Below, piece after piece: positions 25,734 to 34,835 of a DNA stretch of 64,000 nucleotides. The DNA lies in contig NZ_JAXOFX010000002.1 in assembly GCF_034427655.1 (NCBI RefSeq), positions 1 to 64,000 on the forward strand, read 5' to 3'. Every line of letters starts with the position of its first letter. Position 1 is the first letter of the stretch. The position numbers and the translations under genes are program-made. The notes under the pieces were generated by a model. That model did no database searches and had not been told where the DNA came from. It saw only the letters and a program-made list of their open reading frames with translations. The DNA comes from Robertmurraya_A mangrovi. GTDB lineage: Bacteria; Bacillota; Bacilli; Bacillales; Cytobacillaceae.

Positions 25734-27494
25734 ATGGGTAAAGGAAAAGTTATTGTAGTCGGTGGCGGTTTAGCCGGCTTAATGGCGACGATTAAAGTGG
25801 CAGAATCAGGACATCCGGTAGAGCTATTCTCTTTAGTACCGGTAAAACGTTCTCACTCTGTTTGTGCCCAAGGTGGTATTAATGGAGCGGTAAATACAAA
25901 AGGTGAAGGTGACTCTCCATGGGAGCACTTTGACGATACAGTTTATGGTGGAGATTTTTTAGCAAACCAACCACCTGTTAAGGCTATGACTGAAGCAGCA
26001 CCTGGAATCATTCACTTATTAGACCGTATGGGAGTTATGTTCAACCGTACTCCAGAAGGACTATTAGACTTCCGTCGCTTTGGTGGAACACAGCATCACC
26101 GTACAGCATTTGCTGGTGCGACAACTGGTCAACAGCTTCTTTATGCATTAGATGAGCAAGTTCGTCGTCATGAAGTGGCTGGTCTAGTGACGAAGTATGA
26201 AGGTTGGGAATTCTTAGGTTCTGTTGTAGACGATGAAGGTGTCTGCCGTGGTGTCGTTGCTCAAAACTTAACTTCAATGGAAATTAAATCATTCCCTGCT
26301 GATGCAGTAATACTTGCAACTGGTGGTCCTGGTATCATCTTTGGTAAGTCTACAAACTCAGTTATCAATACGGGTTCTGCTGCATCCATTGTGTACCAAC
26401 AAGGTGCATATTATTCTAATGGTGAGTTCATTCAGATCCACCCTACAGCGATTCCTGGTGACGATAAGCTTCGTCTAATGAGTGAATCAGCTCGTGGTGA
26501 AGGTGGACGTGTATGGACATATAAAGACGGTAAGCCTTGGTACTTCCTTGAGGAAAAATATCCTGCGTACGGAAACCTAGTACCTCGTGATATCGCAACT
26601 CGTGAAATCTTTGATGTATGTGTTAATCAAAAATTAGGTATTAACGGCGAAAACATGGTTTACCTTGATTTATCTCATAAAGATCCTAAAGAGCTTGATA
26701 TTAAGCTTGGTGGAATCATTGAAATTTATGAGAAGTTCATGGGTGATGACCCACGTAAATTACCAATGAAAATCTTCCCTGCTGTTCACTACTCAATGGG
26801 TGGATTATGGGTAGATTACGATCAAATGACGAACATTCCAGGTTTATTTGCTGCTGGTGAGTGTGATTATTCACAACACGGTGCAAACCGACTGGGCGCT
26901 AACTCATTATTATCTGCTATCTATGGTGGTATGGTTGCTGGACCGAAAGCACTTGAGTATATTAGCGGACTTAAGAAGAGTGTTGATTCTATTTCATCTT
27001 CTTTATTCGATCGTTTTGTTAAAGAAGAAGAAAACAAATGGAACAAGGTTATGTCGCTTGATGGAAATGAAAATGCATATGTACTTCATAAAGAGCTTGG
27101 TGAGTGGATGACTGATAACGTTACTGTTGTTCGCCACAATGACAAGCTATTAAAAACAGACGAGAAAATCGTTGAGCTTTTAGAGCGTTATGAAAACATT
27201 AACATTAACGATACAGCTAAATGGAGTAACCAAGGTGCAATTTTCACTCGCCAATTACAAAACATGCTTCAATTAGCTCGTGTAATTACAATCGGTGCTT
27301 ACAATCGTAATGAAAGCCGTGGAGCCCATTATAAGCCTGAATTCCCTGATCGTAATGACGAGGAATTCTTAAAAACTACAATGGCTAAATTCGTAGATGC
27401 TAAATCAGCACCAGCATTCCACTACGAGGAAGTTGATACTGGTTTAATTGCACCACGTAAACGTGATTACTCTAAAAAGAAAGGGGATAACTAA
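25734..27494 (+). CDS. sdhA: Succinate dehydrogenase flavoprotein subunit
   Basis: Oxidises succinate to fumarate with covalently bound FAD. The 586-residue protein has the Rossmann start VIVVGGGLAGLMATIKVAE (about 5-23), CAQGGINGAVNTKGEGDSP, the active-site stretch HRTAFAGATTGQQLL (about 122-136) and SESARGEGGRVW, and the C-terminal GECDYSQHGANRLGANSLL. It belongs to the B. subtilis-type (larger) SdhA group. It is 2 bp before sdhB. Confidence 0.97.
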   Translation: MGKGKVIVVGGGLAGLMATIKVAESGHPVELFSLVPVKRSHSVCAQGGINGAVNTKGEGDSPWEHFDDTVYGGDFLANQPPVKAMTEAAPGIIHLLDRMGVMFNRTPEGLLDFRRFGGTQHHRTAFAGATTGQQLLYALDEQVRRHEVAGLVTKYEGWEFLGSVVDDEGVCRGVVAQNLTSMEIKSFPADAVILATGGPGIIFGKSTNSVINTGSAASIVYQQGAYYSNGEFIQIHPTAIPGDDKLRLMSESARGEGGRVWTYKDGKPWYFLEEKYPAYGNLVPRDIATREIFDVCVNQKLGINGENMVYLDLSHKDPKELDIKLGGIIEIYEKFMGDDPRKLPMKIFPAVHYSMGGLWVDYDQMTNIPGLFAAGECDYSQHGANRLGANSLLSAIYGGMVAGPKALEYISGLKKSVDSISSSLFDRFVKEEENKWNKVMSLDGNENAYVLHKELGEWMTDNVTVVRHNDKLLKTDEKIVELLERYENININDTAKWSNQGAIFTRQLQNMLQLARVITIGAYNRNESRGAHYKPEFPDRNDEEFLKTTMAKFVDAKSAPAFHYEEVDTGLIAPRKRDYSKKKGDN

Positions 27495-27496
27495 AA

Positions 27497-28258
27497 ATGT
27501 CTGAAAACAAAACAGTACGTTTTATCATTACACGTCAAGATAGTCCTGACGCTGCCCCTTATCAGGAAGAATTCGAATTAGCTTATCGTCCGAATATGAA
27601 CGTAATCTCTGCTTTAATGGAGATTCGTCGTAATCCGGTAAATAAATCAGGTAATAAAACAACTCCAATCAACTGGGACATGAACTGTTTAGAAGAAGTT
27701 TGTGGTGCATGTTCAATGGTTATTAACGGAAAGCCGCGTCAATCTTGTACAGCGCTAGTTGATCAGTTAGAGCAACCAATTCGCTTAGAGCCAATGCGTA
27801 CATTCCCAGTTGTTCGTGACTTACAAGTAGATCGTAGTCGTATGTTTGATTCACTTAAAAAGGTTAAAGCATGGATTCCAATCGATGGAACTTATGATTT
27901 AGGACCTGGACCACGTATGCCTGAGAGAAAACGTCAATGGGCATATGAGTTATCTAAATGTATGACTTGTGGAGTATGTTTAGAGGCTTGTCCGAACGTT
28001 AACAGTAAATCTAACTTTATTGGACCTGCTCCATTATCTCAAGTTCGCTTATTCAACGCACATCCAACTGGTGAAATGAACAAGCCAGAACGTCTACAAG
28101 AGATTATGGGAGATGGAGGACTTGCGAACTGCGGTAACTCTCAAAACTGTGTTCAGTCTTGTCCAAAAGGTATTCCTTTAACAACGTCAATCGCTGCTCT
28201 TAACAGAGATACAACAATCCAAGCTTTCAGAAACTTCTTTGGAAGCGACCAAGCATAA
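27497..28258 (+). CDS. sdhB: Succinate dehydrogenase iron-sulfur subunit
   Basis: Carries electrons from FAD to haem through three clusters. The 253-residue protein shows the 2Fe-2S motif (CLEEVCGACSMVINGKPRQSC with its three spaced parts near 66-90), the 4Fe-4S motif CMTCGVCLEACP (about 155-166) and the 3Fe-4S motif CGNSQNCVQSCPKG (about 215-228). Ends the sdhCAB operon before a strong terminator. Confidence 0.97.
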   Translation: MSENKTVRFIITRQDSPDAAPYQEEFELAYRPNMNVISALMEIRRNPVNKSGNKTTPINWDMNCLEEVCGACSMVINGKPRQSCTALVDQLEQPIRLEPMRTFPVVRDLQVDRSRMFDSLKKVKAWIPIDGTYDLGPGPRMPERKRQWAYELSKCMTCGVCLEACPNVNSKSNFIGPAPLSQVRLFNAHPTGEMNKPERLQEIMGDGGLANCGNSQNCVQSCPKGIPLTTSIAALNRDTTIQAFRNFFGSDQA

Positions 28259-28299
28259 AACAACAAAAGCCTCCTACTTATGGAGGCTTTTGTTGTTTT
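28257..28299 (+). terminator. Terminator after sdhB
   Basis: AAAACAACAAAAGCCTCC and GGAGGCTTTTGTTGTTTT form a perfect 18-bp stem around a 7-base loop. Confidence 0.93.
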
Positions 28300-28401
28300 C
28301 AAAAAGCAAATTCTCAGAAAAATATATATGATTATAAGCTTGTCTAATAATTTTTTGTTTTTAAGAGAAAATATAACTAGTCTAACTTGGAGGGAGTACA
28401 C

Positions 28402-28791
28402 ATGAGAACCTTCACTATAGGTATGTTACTTTTGTTTTCTCTTAATCTATGTACAGTTGAAGCTATTTCAAATAAACAGGTTAATTCTGAGGATCTCAAA
28501 GAAGTATTATTGACCCAATTTCATCATGAAATTTCTGAATCCATTAAGACGTCGTATAAGGTACAAATTCCTCAATATGAAAAAGAAAATATTATTTCAA
28601 TAAAGAAAAATGTAGTTCCTGAACCTTCCGAAGAAATGAAACCAGGAACTACGTACGAAATAGAAATATCGGTTGAAGTGTTAACTAATACAGAAGAACG
28701 GGAATTATTTACTTTATTACTGAGTAACGATAATATTCAAGGTGAATTCAAAGTGATAGATACAGACCGAAAAAAGTTAGGAGGTAGGTAA
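28402..28791 (+). CDS. Small secreted protein of unknown function (DUF3888-like layout)
   Basis: I do not firmly recognise this gene. The 129-residue product starts with a signal-peptide-like segment (MRTFTIGMLLLFSLNLCTVEA), has no lipobox, and the mature part is charged. The layout (helical LKEVLLTQFHHEISESIKTSY, then beta-rich YEIEISVEVLT) recalls the Bacillus DUF3888 family, but this is a weak impression. ATG 28402 has GGAGGGAG upstream. Its stop is 3 bp from the 3' end of the convergent CAP-domain gene; both lie between sdhB and ysmA, where B. subtilis has neither to my knowledge. Confidence 0.7.
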   Translation: MRTFTIGMLLLFSLNLCTVEAISNKQVNSEDLKEVLLTQFHHEISESIKTSYKVQIPQYEKENIISIKKNVVPEPSEEMKPGTTYEIEISVEVLTNTEERELFTLLLSNDNIQGEFKVIDTDRKKLGGR

Positions 28792-28794
28792 TAA

Positions 28795-29952
28795 TTATTT
28801 CGTAAAGTACTTTTGCGTATAATAAGGCTGGGATTTAGAATTAAAGGCAACACCAACACCTAAGTTTTCGAAGCCAGGCTTGAGTATGTTTTTTCGATGG
28901 CCAAGAGAATTCATTAAACCTTCGTGAGCAAAGATACTGCTAAATTGACCGGTAGCTAGGTTTTCTCCAGCTAGTGTAAAAATGATATTATCTTCAGTCA
29001 TGCGATCAAAAGGAGATTGCCCCTTTAGGTTCTTATGGTCAAAGTAATTATTTTCTGCCATGTCATTACTATGTCTTCTGGCAGTCATTTTAACATGCTC
29101 ATCCCAATTTAATATACCTAATTGGTGTTTAACCCTAGTTGCATTCGTTAGGTCAAAAAGTTGAAATTCAAAACCCTCTTTTAGTTTCGTACTAGCTTTA
29201 GTATAAAATTCCCTCTTATTAGCTTCTAAATGTTCATCAACAATTTGAATGGCCGTAACGGTATTGTCTTCGTGTTTATCATAAAATACGGTTACATAGC
29301 TCCCTACTAGTCGGAACATATCATAATCTCTGTTTTGTTGAAATTGATAATATATTAGTCCCTTTTGGATCTTCGATAACGGCTCACCTAAAATGTTTAA
29401 AACCTTGTCTTTCTCTGTCCCAAGGCTAATTCCTTTTGTAGAAGTGACCAAATCATTATTCGTATATAGTGCGGCAACCTTCCCCTTTTTATTATAGGCG
29501 ACCATCATGAAGTTTTGATAATTTTCATGGTAAGCATACCACTTAACACCATATTCATTAAATGATTCTCGCTTCGGTTTTCCTATTTGCTTTTCAACAT
29601 CCCTTCTTAAATCTCCAAGCTCAATATTATAAATCGAAAAAGCCTGTTTATCAGGTGCTTTTAATTTAGGTTTTTCTACACTGAATAGGATTTCAGGTTG
29701 ATCTTTACTTAATTTATCTGTCTTCGTTTCTAGCTGTTGTACCAAACTAATCATTCGCATATCCAATGATTGAAAGAAATCAGTTATATTTTCGTTTTTC
29801 TTTAGTGAATCTAAATCATCTTTTATTGTTATAAGTGCTGTTTTAATTTCAGAGTAACTGGATGGTTTACCGTAGGCAGACCAAGAAGAGTAAGATATAA
29901 GTAAAATAATAGCAAAAAGAAATAAACGTCTCAGGAAACCATCTCCCTTCAA
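28795..29952 (-). CDS. Secreted CAP-domain (SCP-like) protein with CAP-associated N domain
   Basis: A 385-residue exported protein: N-terminal hydrophobic helix (about 9-28, LRRLFLFAIILLISYSSWSA), a charged spacer, a CAP-associated N-terminal domain (about 105-240, IELGDLRRDVEKQIGKP and GISLGTEKDKVLNILGEP are two related halves) and a C-terminal CAP domain (about 255-385) with HSNDMAENNYFDHKN, FTLAGENLATG and GHRKNIL. Overall similar to B. subtilis YlbC. CAP domains act outside the cell; the ligand is unknown. The start is a TTG at 29952 with a poor ribosome-binding site, so the exact start is uncertain. Confidence 0.85.
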   Translation of the reverse strand: MKGDGFLRRLFLFAIILLISYSSWSAYGKPSSYSEIKTALITIKDDLDSLKKNENITDFFQSLDMRMISLVQQLETKTDKLSKDQPEILFSVEKPKLKAPDKQAFSIYNIELGDLRRDVEKQIGKPKRESFNEYGVKWYAYHENYQNFMMVAYNKKGKVAALYTNNDLVTSTKGISLGTEKDKVLNILGEPLSKIQKGLIYYQFQQNRDYDMFRLVGSYVTVFYDKHEDNTVTAIQIVDEHLEANKREFYTKASTKLKEGFEFQLFDLTNATRVKHQLGILNWDEHVKMTARRHSNDMAENNYFDHKNLKGQSPFDRMTEDNIIFTLAGENLATGQFSSIFAHEGLMNSLGHRKNILKPGFENLGVGVAFNSKSQPYYTQKYFTK

Positions 29953-30236
29953 ACCAGATGCTTCTAACTATAATAAGTTTTCTTTCTCAATTTTGTTCTT
30001 TGATACTTAGTCAATAAATGGAACCATCCAAGAATCTGCAATATGTCTTACTATAAAATCTCTTCACTAGAATGGACAGTAATCCTATTGATTAAACCAG
30101 TAGCTTTAACAAAAGATCCTTATATAATTTATAACATAATTTATATAAAAATAACTAAATATTCTTAATATTTTTATAAATAAGTATCTAGGGGTTTCTA
30201 ATTCTATAAATAATTTGTCGATTTTAAGTTTCTTTG

Positions 30237-30266
30237 TTTTCAAACTATTCAAAAATAATTTATAAT
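30237..30266 (+). promoter_or_regulatory. Sigma-A promoter of ysmA
   Basis: TTTTCA (30237-30242), 18-bp spacer, TATAAT (30261-30266); the start would fall near 30273 inside the FadR-like operator. Upstream, 29953-30236 is AT-rich and I see no gene in it. Confidence 0.6.
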
Positions 30267-30269
30267 AAA

Positions 30270-30287
30270 AGAATGAATAATCATTCA
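30270..30287. promoter_or_regulatory. FadR-type operator at the ysmA start site
   Basis: AGAATGAATAATCATTCA matches the FadR palindrome (TGAATGA..NN..TCATTCA) in all but the first base; the central GAATGA-ATAA-TCATTC is perfect. Its place just after the -10 box mirrors the operator at fadR. Confidence 0.75.
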
Positions 30288-30313
30288 TTACATATATGAT
30301 TGGAGGATATAGT

Positions 30314-30781
30314 GTGAGCAGAGTAAGTTATATTCAAGACTTCACCTCTTGGGTAAATGAATTTGAATTCTATCACTCGGTTAAGGTTAGATTTTCTGAA
30401 ACGGATATGTTTGGGCACTTAAACAATACAGTCCCTTTTGTATATTTTGAGGAAGCGAGAATTGAATATTTTAAGAATAAAGGATTTATGCAAGAGTGGG
30501 TCCATCCTGCAAACGAGACCATCCCTGTTGTGGCAGACTTACAGTGTGATTACTTAAAGCAAGTTTTCTTTGATGAACATTTAAAGGTTTATGTAAAGGC
30601 AGAAAAAATCGGAACATCCTCCGTAGATATTCATTATATGGCTAAGAGGGAAAATGGAGAAGTATGCTTCGTTGGCCGGGGAACAATCGTACAAATTTCA
30701 AAGCTAACGGGTAAGGGAGTACCTTGGAGTGATGAAATGAAGGATTTATTAGAAAGTGACAAGGTCGTTAGCATATCATAA
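30314..30781 (+). CDS. ysmA: Acyl-CoA thioesterase (4-hydroxybenzoyl-CoA thioesterase family)
   Basis: A single HotDog-fold protein of 155 residues, expected to hydrolyse acyl-CoA esters. The segment VRFSETDMFGHLNNTVPFVYFEEARIEYF (shown in parts: the FSETDMFGHLNN catalytic Asp region and the following helix) is typical of the YbgC/FadM group. I chose GTG 30314 with TGGAGGA nine bases upstream; ATG 30296 is an alternative start. The gene is directly upstream of gerE, as in B. subtilis. A FadR-like operator suggests a role tied to fatty-acid breakdown. Confidence 0.87.
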   Translation: MSRVSYIQDFTSWVNEFEFYHSVKVRFSETDMFGHLNNTVPFVYFEEARIEYFKNKGFMQEWVHPANETIPVVADLQCDYLKQVFFDEHLKVYVKAEKIGTSSVDIHYMAKRENGEVCFVGRGTIVQISKLTGKGVPWSDEMKDLLESDKVVSIS

Positions 30782-30868
30782 CCTGAATTAATCTCAGGGT
30801 TGAAGTAAATGTAAAGGTAAAAAAAGCACATTTTAAAATAAATATTTCTCCTATCAAGAAATTCAGTC

Positions 30869-30896
30869 ACTTCAGTACTTTTATTCACATAAGATA
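30869..30896 (+). promoter_or_regulatory. Candidate sigma-K promoter of gerE
   Basis: CATAAGATA (30888-30896) fits the sigma-K -10 (CATANNNTA), with AC at 30869-30870 for the -35, 17 bp apart. gerE is sigma-K-dependent in B. subtilis. Confidence 0.5.
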
Positions 30897-30960
30897 TGGT
30901 GACTAAATATATACCCATCCCGCTGTTCATAGCTGGCGAAGGCAAGGAGGGTTACAATAC

Positions 30961-31185
30961 TTGAAGGAGAATGACTTTAATCACAAGCCGTTACTCACCA
31001 AACGTGAAAGAGAAGTGTTCGAACTGTTAGTCCAAGATAAGACGACAAAAGAGATCGCGAGTGAGTTATTTATTAGCGAAAAAACGGTTCGAAATCATAT
31101 TTCCAATGCCATGCAAAAGCTTGGTGTTAAGGGGCGATCACAAGCAGTTGTAGAGCTCCTTCGAATGGGAGAGCTAGAACTTTAA
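30961..31185 (+). CDS. gerE: Late sporulation regulator GerE
   Basis: LuxR-type DNA-binding protein of the mother cell that controls spore-coat genes after sigma-K activation. The 74-residue protein is one helix-turn-helix domain (LTKREREVFELLVQDKTTKE, then IASELFISEKTVRNHISNAM, about 12-60) and matches B. subtilis GerE in length (74). It has no receiver domain. The start is TTG 30961 with AAGGAGGG upstream. Confidence 0.96.
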   Translation: MKENDFNHKPLLTKREREVFELLVQDKTTKEIASELFISEKTVRNHISNAMQKLGVKGRSQAVVELLRMGELEL

Positions 31186-31393
31186 TCCTGACCGGCTATC
31201 CTTTATGGTGGCCGGTTTACCATTAATTTGAAGAAATTAGAATAAGTACTATCCAATATAGTGATAATTAGTAATCCCTATATTTCCTGCTTGATATTTA
31301 AGTGAAAAAAGTAGAAAATAGAGCAAAGAACCTTATTAGAATAAGTGGTTATGAACGGAAAAATTAGACTTGCTTAATTAGGAGCTGTTGTTT

Positions 31394-31846
31394 ATGAAAA
31401 TAGAGGAAGTTAAGAAAGACTTAGATATTTTTGGAGATATAGAGAAAGACTTACGATACATATCCGGTATCATTAAACAAAAGGGTCGTGAAATTTTAAG
31501 CAACTACACCATTACTCCACCTCAGTTTGTTGCTTTACAATGGTTATTTGAAGATGGAGATATGACGATTGGTGAATTGTCTAATAAAATGTTCTTAGCT
31601 TGCAGTACAACAACGGACCTAGTTGATCGTATGGAAAAAAATGAACTAGTTATGAGAGTAAAAGATCCTAATGATCGTAGAGTCGTTCGAATTCACCTTT
31701 TAGAAGAAGGCGAGCGTATTATTGAAGAAGTTATTAAAAAGCGCCAAATGTACCTACAAGAAGTTTTGAAAAATTTCACAAGCGATGAAATCGTTCTTTT
31801 AAAGAACAACTTAACGAAACTACACCAAGAAATGCGAGAAGATTGA
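31394..31846 (+). CDS. ysmB: MarR-family transcriptional regulator
   Basis: A 150-residue winged helix-turn-helix protein of the MarR/DUF24-like group; DNA-binding region about 50-110 (FEDGDMTIGELSNKM, CSTTTDLVDRMEKNELVMRV, DPNDRRVVRIHLLEEG). Orthologous in place to B. subtilis YsmB. Start ATG 31394 with AGGAGC upstream. It precedes racE by 10 bp, so the pair is probably one transcript. Ligand and targets are unknown. Confidence 0.88.
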   Translation: MKIEEVKKDLDIFGDIEKDLRYISGIIKQKGREILSNYTITPPQFVALQWLFEDGDMTIGELSNKMFLACSTTTDLVDRMEKNELVMRVKDPNDRRVVRIHLLEEGERIIEEVIKKRQMYLQEVLKNFTSDEIVLLKNNLTKLHQEMRED

Positions 31847-31856
31847 GGCGAGAAGT

Positions 31857-32669
31857 TTGGAACAACCAATTGGCGTGATTGACTCGGGAGTTGGAGGTTT
31901 AACGGTTGCGCGAGAAATTATGCGACAGCTTCCAAATGAACAAATTATATATTTGGGTGATACGTCCCGATGTCCTTATGGTCCAAGACCTAGTGAAGAA
32001 GTAAAAACTTTTACGTGGCAGATGACACGTTTTCTATTAAAAAAAAATATTAAAATGCTTGTTATTGCCTGTAATACGGCAACGGCAGTCGTACTTGAGG
32101 AAATACAAAATTCTCTTTCAATACCAGTGATAGGTGTGATTAATCCTGGGGCAAGAAGTGCGATTAAAGTTACAAAGAATTTTCATATTGGAGTATTAGG
32201 TACAATTGGTACCGTAAAGAGTAATGCGTACGAAAATGCATTAAAGTCCATTAATAGTAGTACTGTTGTTAAGAGCCTTGCTTGTCCAAAGTTTGTTCCA
32301 TTAGTAGAAAGCGGGGAATATGAAGGACCAGTTGCAAAAAAAGTAGTCGCAGAAACTTTATCTCCATTAAAAAATCAAGGCCTAGATACGTTAATTTTGG
32401 GATGCACTCATTATCCGTTATTAGAAAATATTATTAAAAATGTTATGGGAAAGAAAGTGACCGTCATCAGTTCAGGTGAGGAAACAGCCCGTGAGGTTAG
32501 TACGATTTTGCATTATAACAAACTGTTATCTAAGAGTAAGATCGAACCTAAACATGAATTTTACACAACTGGTTCAAGTACCATTTTTACACGTATTGCT
32601 TCTAAATGGTTGGATAAAAAAGTCAGTTCAGTAAAAACGATAAAATTAGACAATGACAGTCTCCGATAA
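31857..32669 (+). CDS. racE: Glutamate racemase
   Basis: Converts L- to D-glutamate for peptidoglycan. The 270-residue protein has both catalytic cysteines, Cys72 in VIACNTATAV and Cys183 in LGCTHYPLL, and the N-terminal IGVIDSGVGGLTVAREI. The start is TTG 31857 with GAGGCGAGAAG upstream. A GC-rich hairpin with T-run overlaps the stop codon. Located between ysmB and gerM as in other Bacillus genomes. Confidence 0.96.
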   Translation: MEQPIGVIDSGVGGLTVAREIMRQLPNEQIIYLGDTSRCPYGPRPSEEVKTFTWQMTRFLLKKNIKMLVIACNTATAVVLEEIQNSLSIPVIGVINPGARSAIKVTKNFHIGVLGTIGTVKSNAYENALKSINSSTVVKSLACPKFVPLVESGEYEGPVAKKVVAETLSPLKNQGLDTLILGCTHYPLLENIIKNVMGKKVTVISSGEETAREVSTILHYNKLLSKSKIEPKHEFYTTGSSTIFTRIASKWLDKKVSSVKTIKLDNDSLR

Positions 32670-32685
32670 GGGGGCTATTTTTTTT
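32658..32685 (+). terminator. Terminator overlapping the racE stop codon
   Basis: AGTCTCC pairs with GGGGGCT using two G-T pairs, followed by ATTTTTTTT. Confidence 0.7.
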
Positions 32686-32805
32686 GTCCAATATATCGTT
32701 CCAAAAAAATAAAAATAGGAATGTCCAAATTTTTTTAACTATTACGGTCTAATTTTGAAATAGGCTCGTATACATGTAGTACAAACTGTCTTTGGAGGGG
32801 TTTAC

Positions 32806-33858
32806 ATGTCCAAAAATAAAAAAATCGTTTCAGCTGTTATTGTGTCATCTGTATTATTATCTGGTTGTGGTTTATTAGGTGGAGAAAAGAAAGAAAAAAT
32901 TGATCCACCGCAGTCTGTCACTTATACGGATGATGGAACTTCCGTTGAGACAACTGGTAAGGAAGCTGGGGAGAATGAAGCAGTTGAAAGCTCTTTAATG
33001 ACTGAACTATACCTAGTGGATAAAAACGGTTATGTGGTGCCTCAAACGGTAGCTCTTCCGAAAACAAACTCTGTAGCTAAACAAGCTTTAGAGCACTTAG
33101 TCCAAAACGGCCCAGTTACAGAAATGTTACCTAATGGATTTGCAGCTGTCATTCCATCTGATACTTCGATTAGCGTAGACATTAAAGACAAGGTGGCAGT
33201 AGTAGATTTTTCAAAGGAATTTAAAAACTACAAGCCAGAGGATGAAATGAAAATTCTACAATCTGTTACTTGGACATTAACGCAATTTGATTCTATCGAT
33301 TCTGTGAGATTAAAGTTGAATGGACATGAACTAACAGAGATGCCTGTAAATGGTACACCTATTAGTGATAATCTAACGAGAGCAAATGGAATTAACTTAG
33401 ATACTTCTGATGTTGCTGATGTTACTAATACAAAAGCAGTTACCGTATATTATCTTGGTGGAGAAGAAGGTAATTACTATTACGTCCCAATTACACGAAG
33501 AGTTAGCAACTCAACAGATAACAATATCGTTGCCGCTGTTAACGAATTAGTAAAAGGTCCAAGCTATACTTCTAACTTAGTAAGTGATTTCTTACCAGAT
33601 GTAAAACTTCTAGAGGAACCAAAAGTGGAAGATGGAAAAGTAACGCTTAACTTTAACGAGTCCGTATACGGAAGCTTTGAAGAAAAAATTATTTCACAAC
33701 ACTTATTAAGTACTTTAGTCCTTTCTTTAACGGAACAGACAGGCATTGAAAGTGTCGCTGTTACTGTAAACGGAGAAGCTGATTTAGTTAATGAAGAAGG
33801 CGATAAGTTAACTGAACCAGTTACAAGACCAGAAAATGTGAACACAGGTAGTTTTTAA
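32806..33858 (+). CDS. gerM: Spore germination protein GerM (lipoprotein)
   Basis: A 350-residue lipoprotein needed in B. subtilis for late sporulation and germination, acting at the forespore-mother cell interface. The signal sequence ends in lipobox LLSGC (Cys21). Two GerMN domains follow: about 60-185 (VPQTVALPKTNSVAKQALEHL) and about 205-335 (VPITRRVSNSTDNNIVAAVN), each with the GP....(S/P)...L pattern. ATG 32806 has TGGAGGGG upstream. A weak sigma-E-like promoter may lie near 32757-32785. Confidence 0.94.
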   Translation: MSKNKKIVSAVIVSSVLLSGCGLLGGEKKEKIDPPQSVTYTDDGTSVETTGKEAGENEAVESSLMTELYLVDKNGYVVPQTVALPKTNSVAKQALEHLVQNGPVTEMLPNGFAAVIPSDTSISVDIKDKVAVVDFSKEFKNYKPEDEMKILQSVTWTLTQFDSIDSVRLKLNGHELTEMPVNGTPISDNLTRANGINLDTSDVADVTNTKAVTVYYLGGEEGNYYYVPITRRVSNSTDNNIVAAVNELVKGPSYTSNLVSDFLPDVKLLEEPKVEDGKVTLNFNESVYGSFEEKIISQHLLSTLVLSLTEQTGIESVAVTVNGEADLVNEEGDKLTEPVTRPENVNTGSF

Positions 33859-33896
33859 AAAATCTTTTTTGATATACTATAGATAGGTGTAAAGAT

Positions 33897-33925
33897 GAGG
33901 AGGCAATAAGCCGCCTCTTTCTTTA
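33897..33925 (+). terminator. Terminator after gerM
   Basis: GAGGAGGC and GCCGCCTC pair (one mismatch) around a 5-base loop, followed by TTTCTTT. Confidence 0.75.
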
Positions 33926-34058
33926 TTGTGTAGCTTTTTTCATCTGATTTTGTGAAAATAGCCGATAAAAATCATACATATAGCTCACTAAAGAATCTTA
34001 CATAAGGGTTTTAAACATTTACTTTAGTGATAATGGCAATAATTTAGGAGGTTTTTTT

Positions 34059-34835
34059 GTGAGAGTAGATGAAAGACAACCGATTGAGTTAAGAACGATT
34101 GATATTGAAACCAATTATTTAATCCACCCAGAAGGTTCTGTTCTAATTACGGTTGGGGATACGAAGGTCATTTGTACTGCGAGTATAGATGAGCGTGTTC
34201 CTCCTTTTATGAGAGGCGAAGGAAAAGGCTGGATTACAGCTGAGTATTCTATGCTTCCTAGAGCGACTCAGCAGCGTAATATTAGAGAATCTGCAAAAGG
34301 TAAAATTACCGGTCGAACAATGGAGATTCAACGACTAATTGGACGTGCACTTAGAGCAGTTGTTAATTTGGAGGCTATTGGAGAAAGAACTGTATGGATT
34401 GATTGTGATGTGATTCAGGCAGATGGGGGAACTAGAACGGCATCCATTACGGGTGCATTTGTAGCCATGTCATTGGCATTGCACAATCTTTATTTAACAA
34501 AGAAATTAGCTAAGTATCCTATTAATGATTTTCTAGCTGCTACAAGTGTTGGAATTTTAGAGGATAACCAAGTCGTTCTTGATTTAAATTACATTGAAGA
34601 TTCAAAGGCCCATGTTGATATGAATATTGTTATGACGGGTAATGGTGAGTTTGTTGAGTTACAAGGAACTGGTGAGGAATCTACTTTCTCATATAATCAG
34701 CTTCAAGATCTTCTAAAATCCGGTCAAGAAGGAATTATGGAGTTGTTCGAATATCAAAAATCAGCTTTGGGTGAGGAGATTTCTAATCTGATTACTCAAA
34801 CTAAATCAAAGAATGAGGAGCAATCTTCAAAATGA
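34059..34835 (+). CDS. rph: Ribonuclease PH
   Basis: Phosphate-dependent 3'-5' exoribonuclease that trims tRNA ends. The 258-residue protein has GEGKGWITAEYSMLPRATQ, RLIGRALRAVVNLEAIGERT, IDCDVIQADGGTRTASITGAF and the DLNYIEDSKAHVDMN metal region typical of the family (usually about 245 residues; the C-terminal tail here is slightly longer). The start is GTG 34059 with AGGAGG upstream. It overlaps rdgB by 4 bp. Confidence 0.96.
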   Translation: MRVDERQPIELRTIDIETNYLIHPEGSVLITVGDTKVICTASIDERVPPFMRGEGKGWITAEYSMLPRATQQRNIRESAKGKITGRTMEIQRLIGRALRAVVNLEAIGERTVWIDCDVIQADGGTRTASITGAFVAMSLALHNLYLTKKLAKYPINDFLAATSVGILEDNQVVLDLNYIEDSKAHVDMNIVMTGNGEFVELQGTGEESTFSYNQLQDLLKSGQEGIMELFEYQKSALGEEISNLITQTKSKNEEQSSK

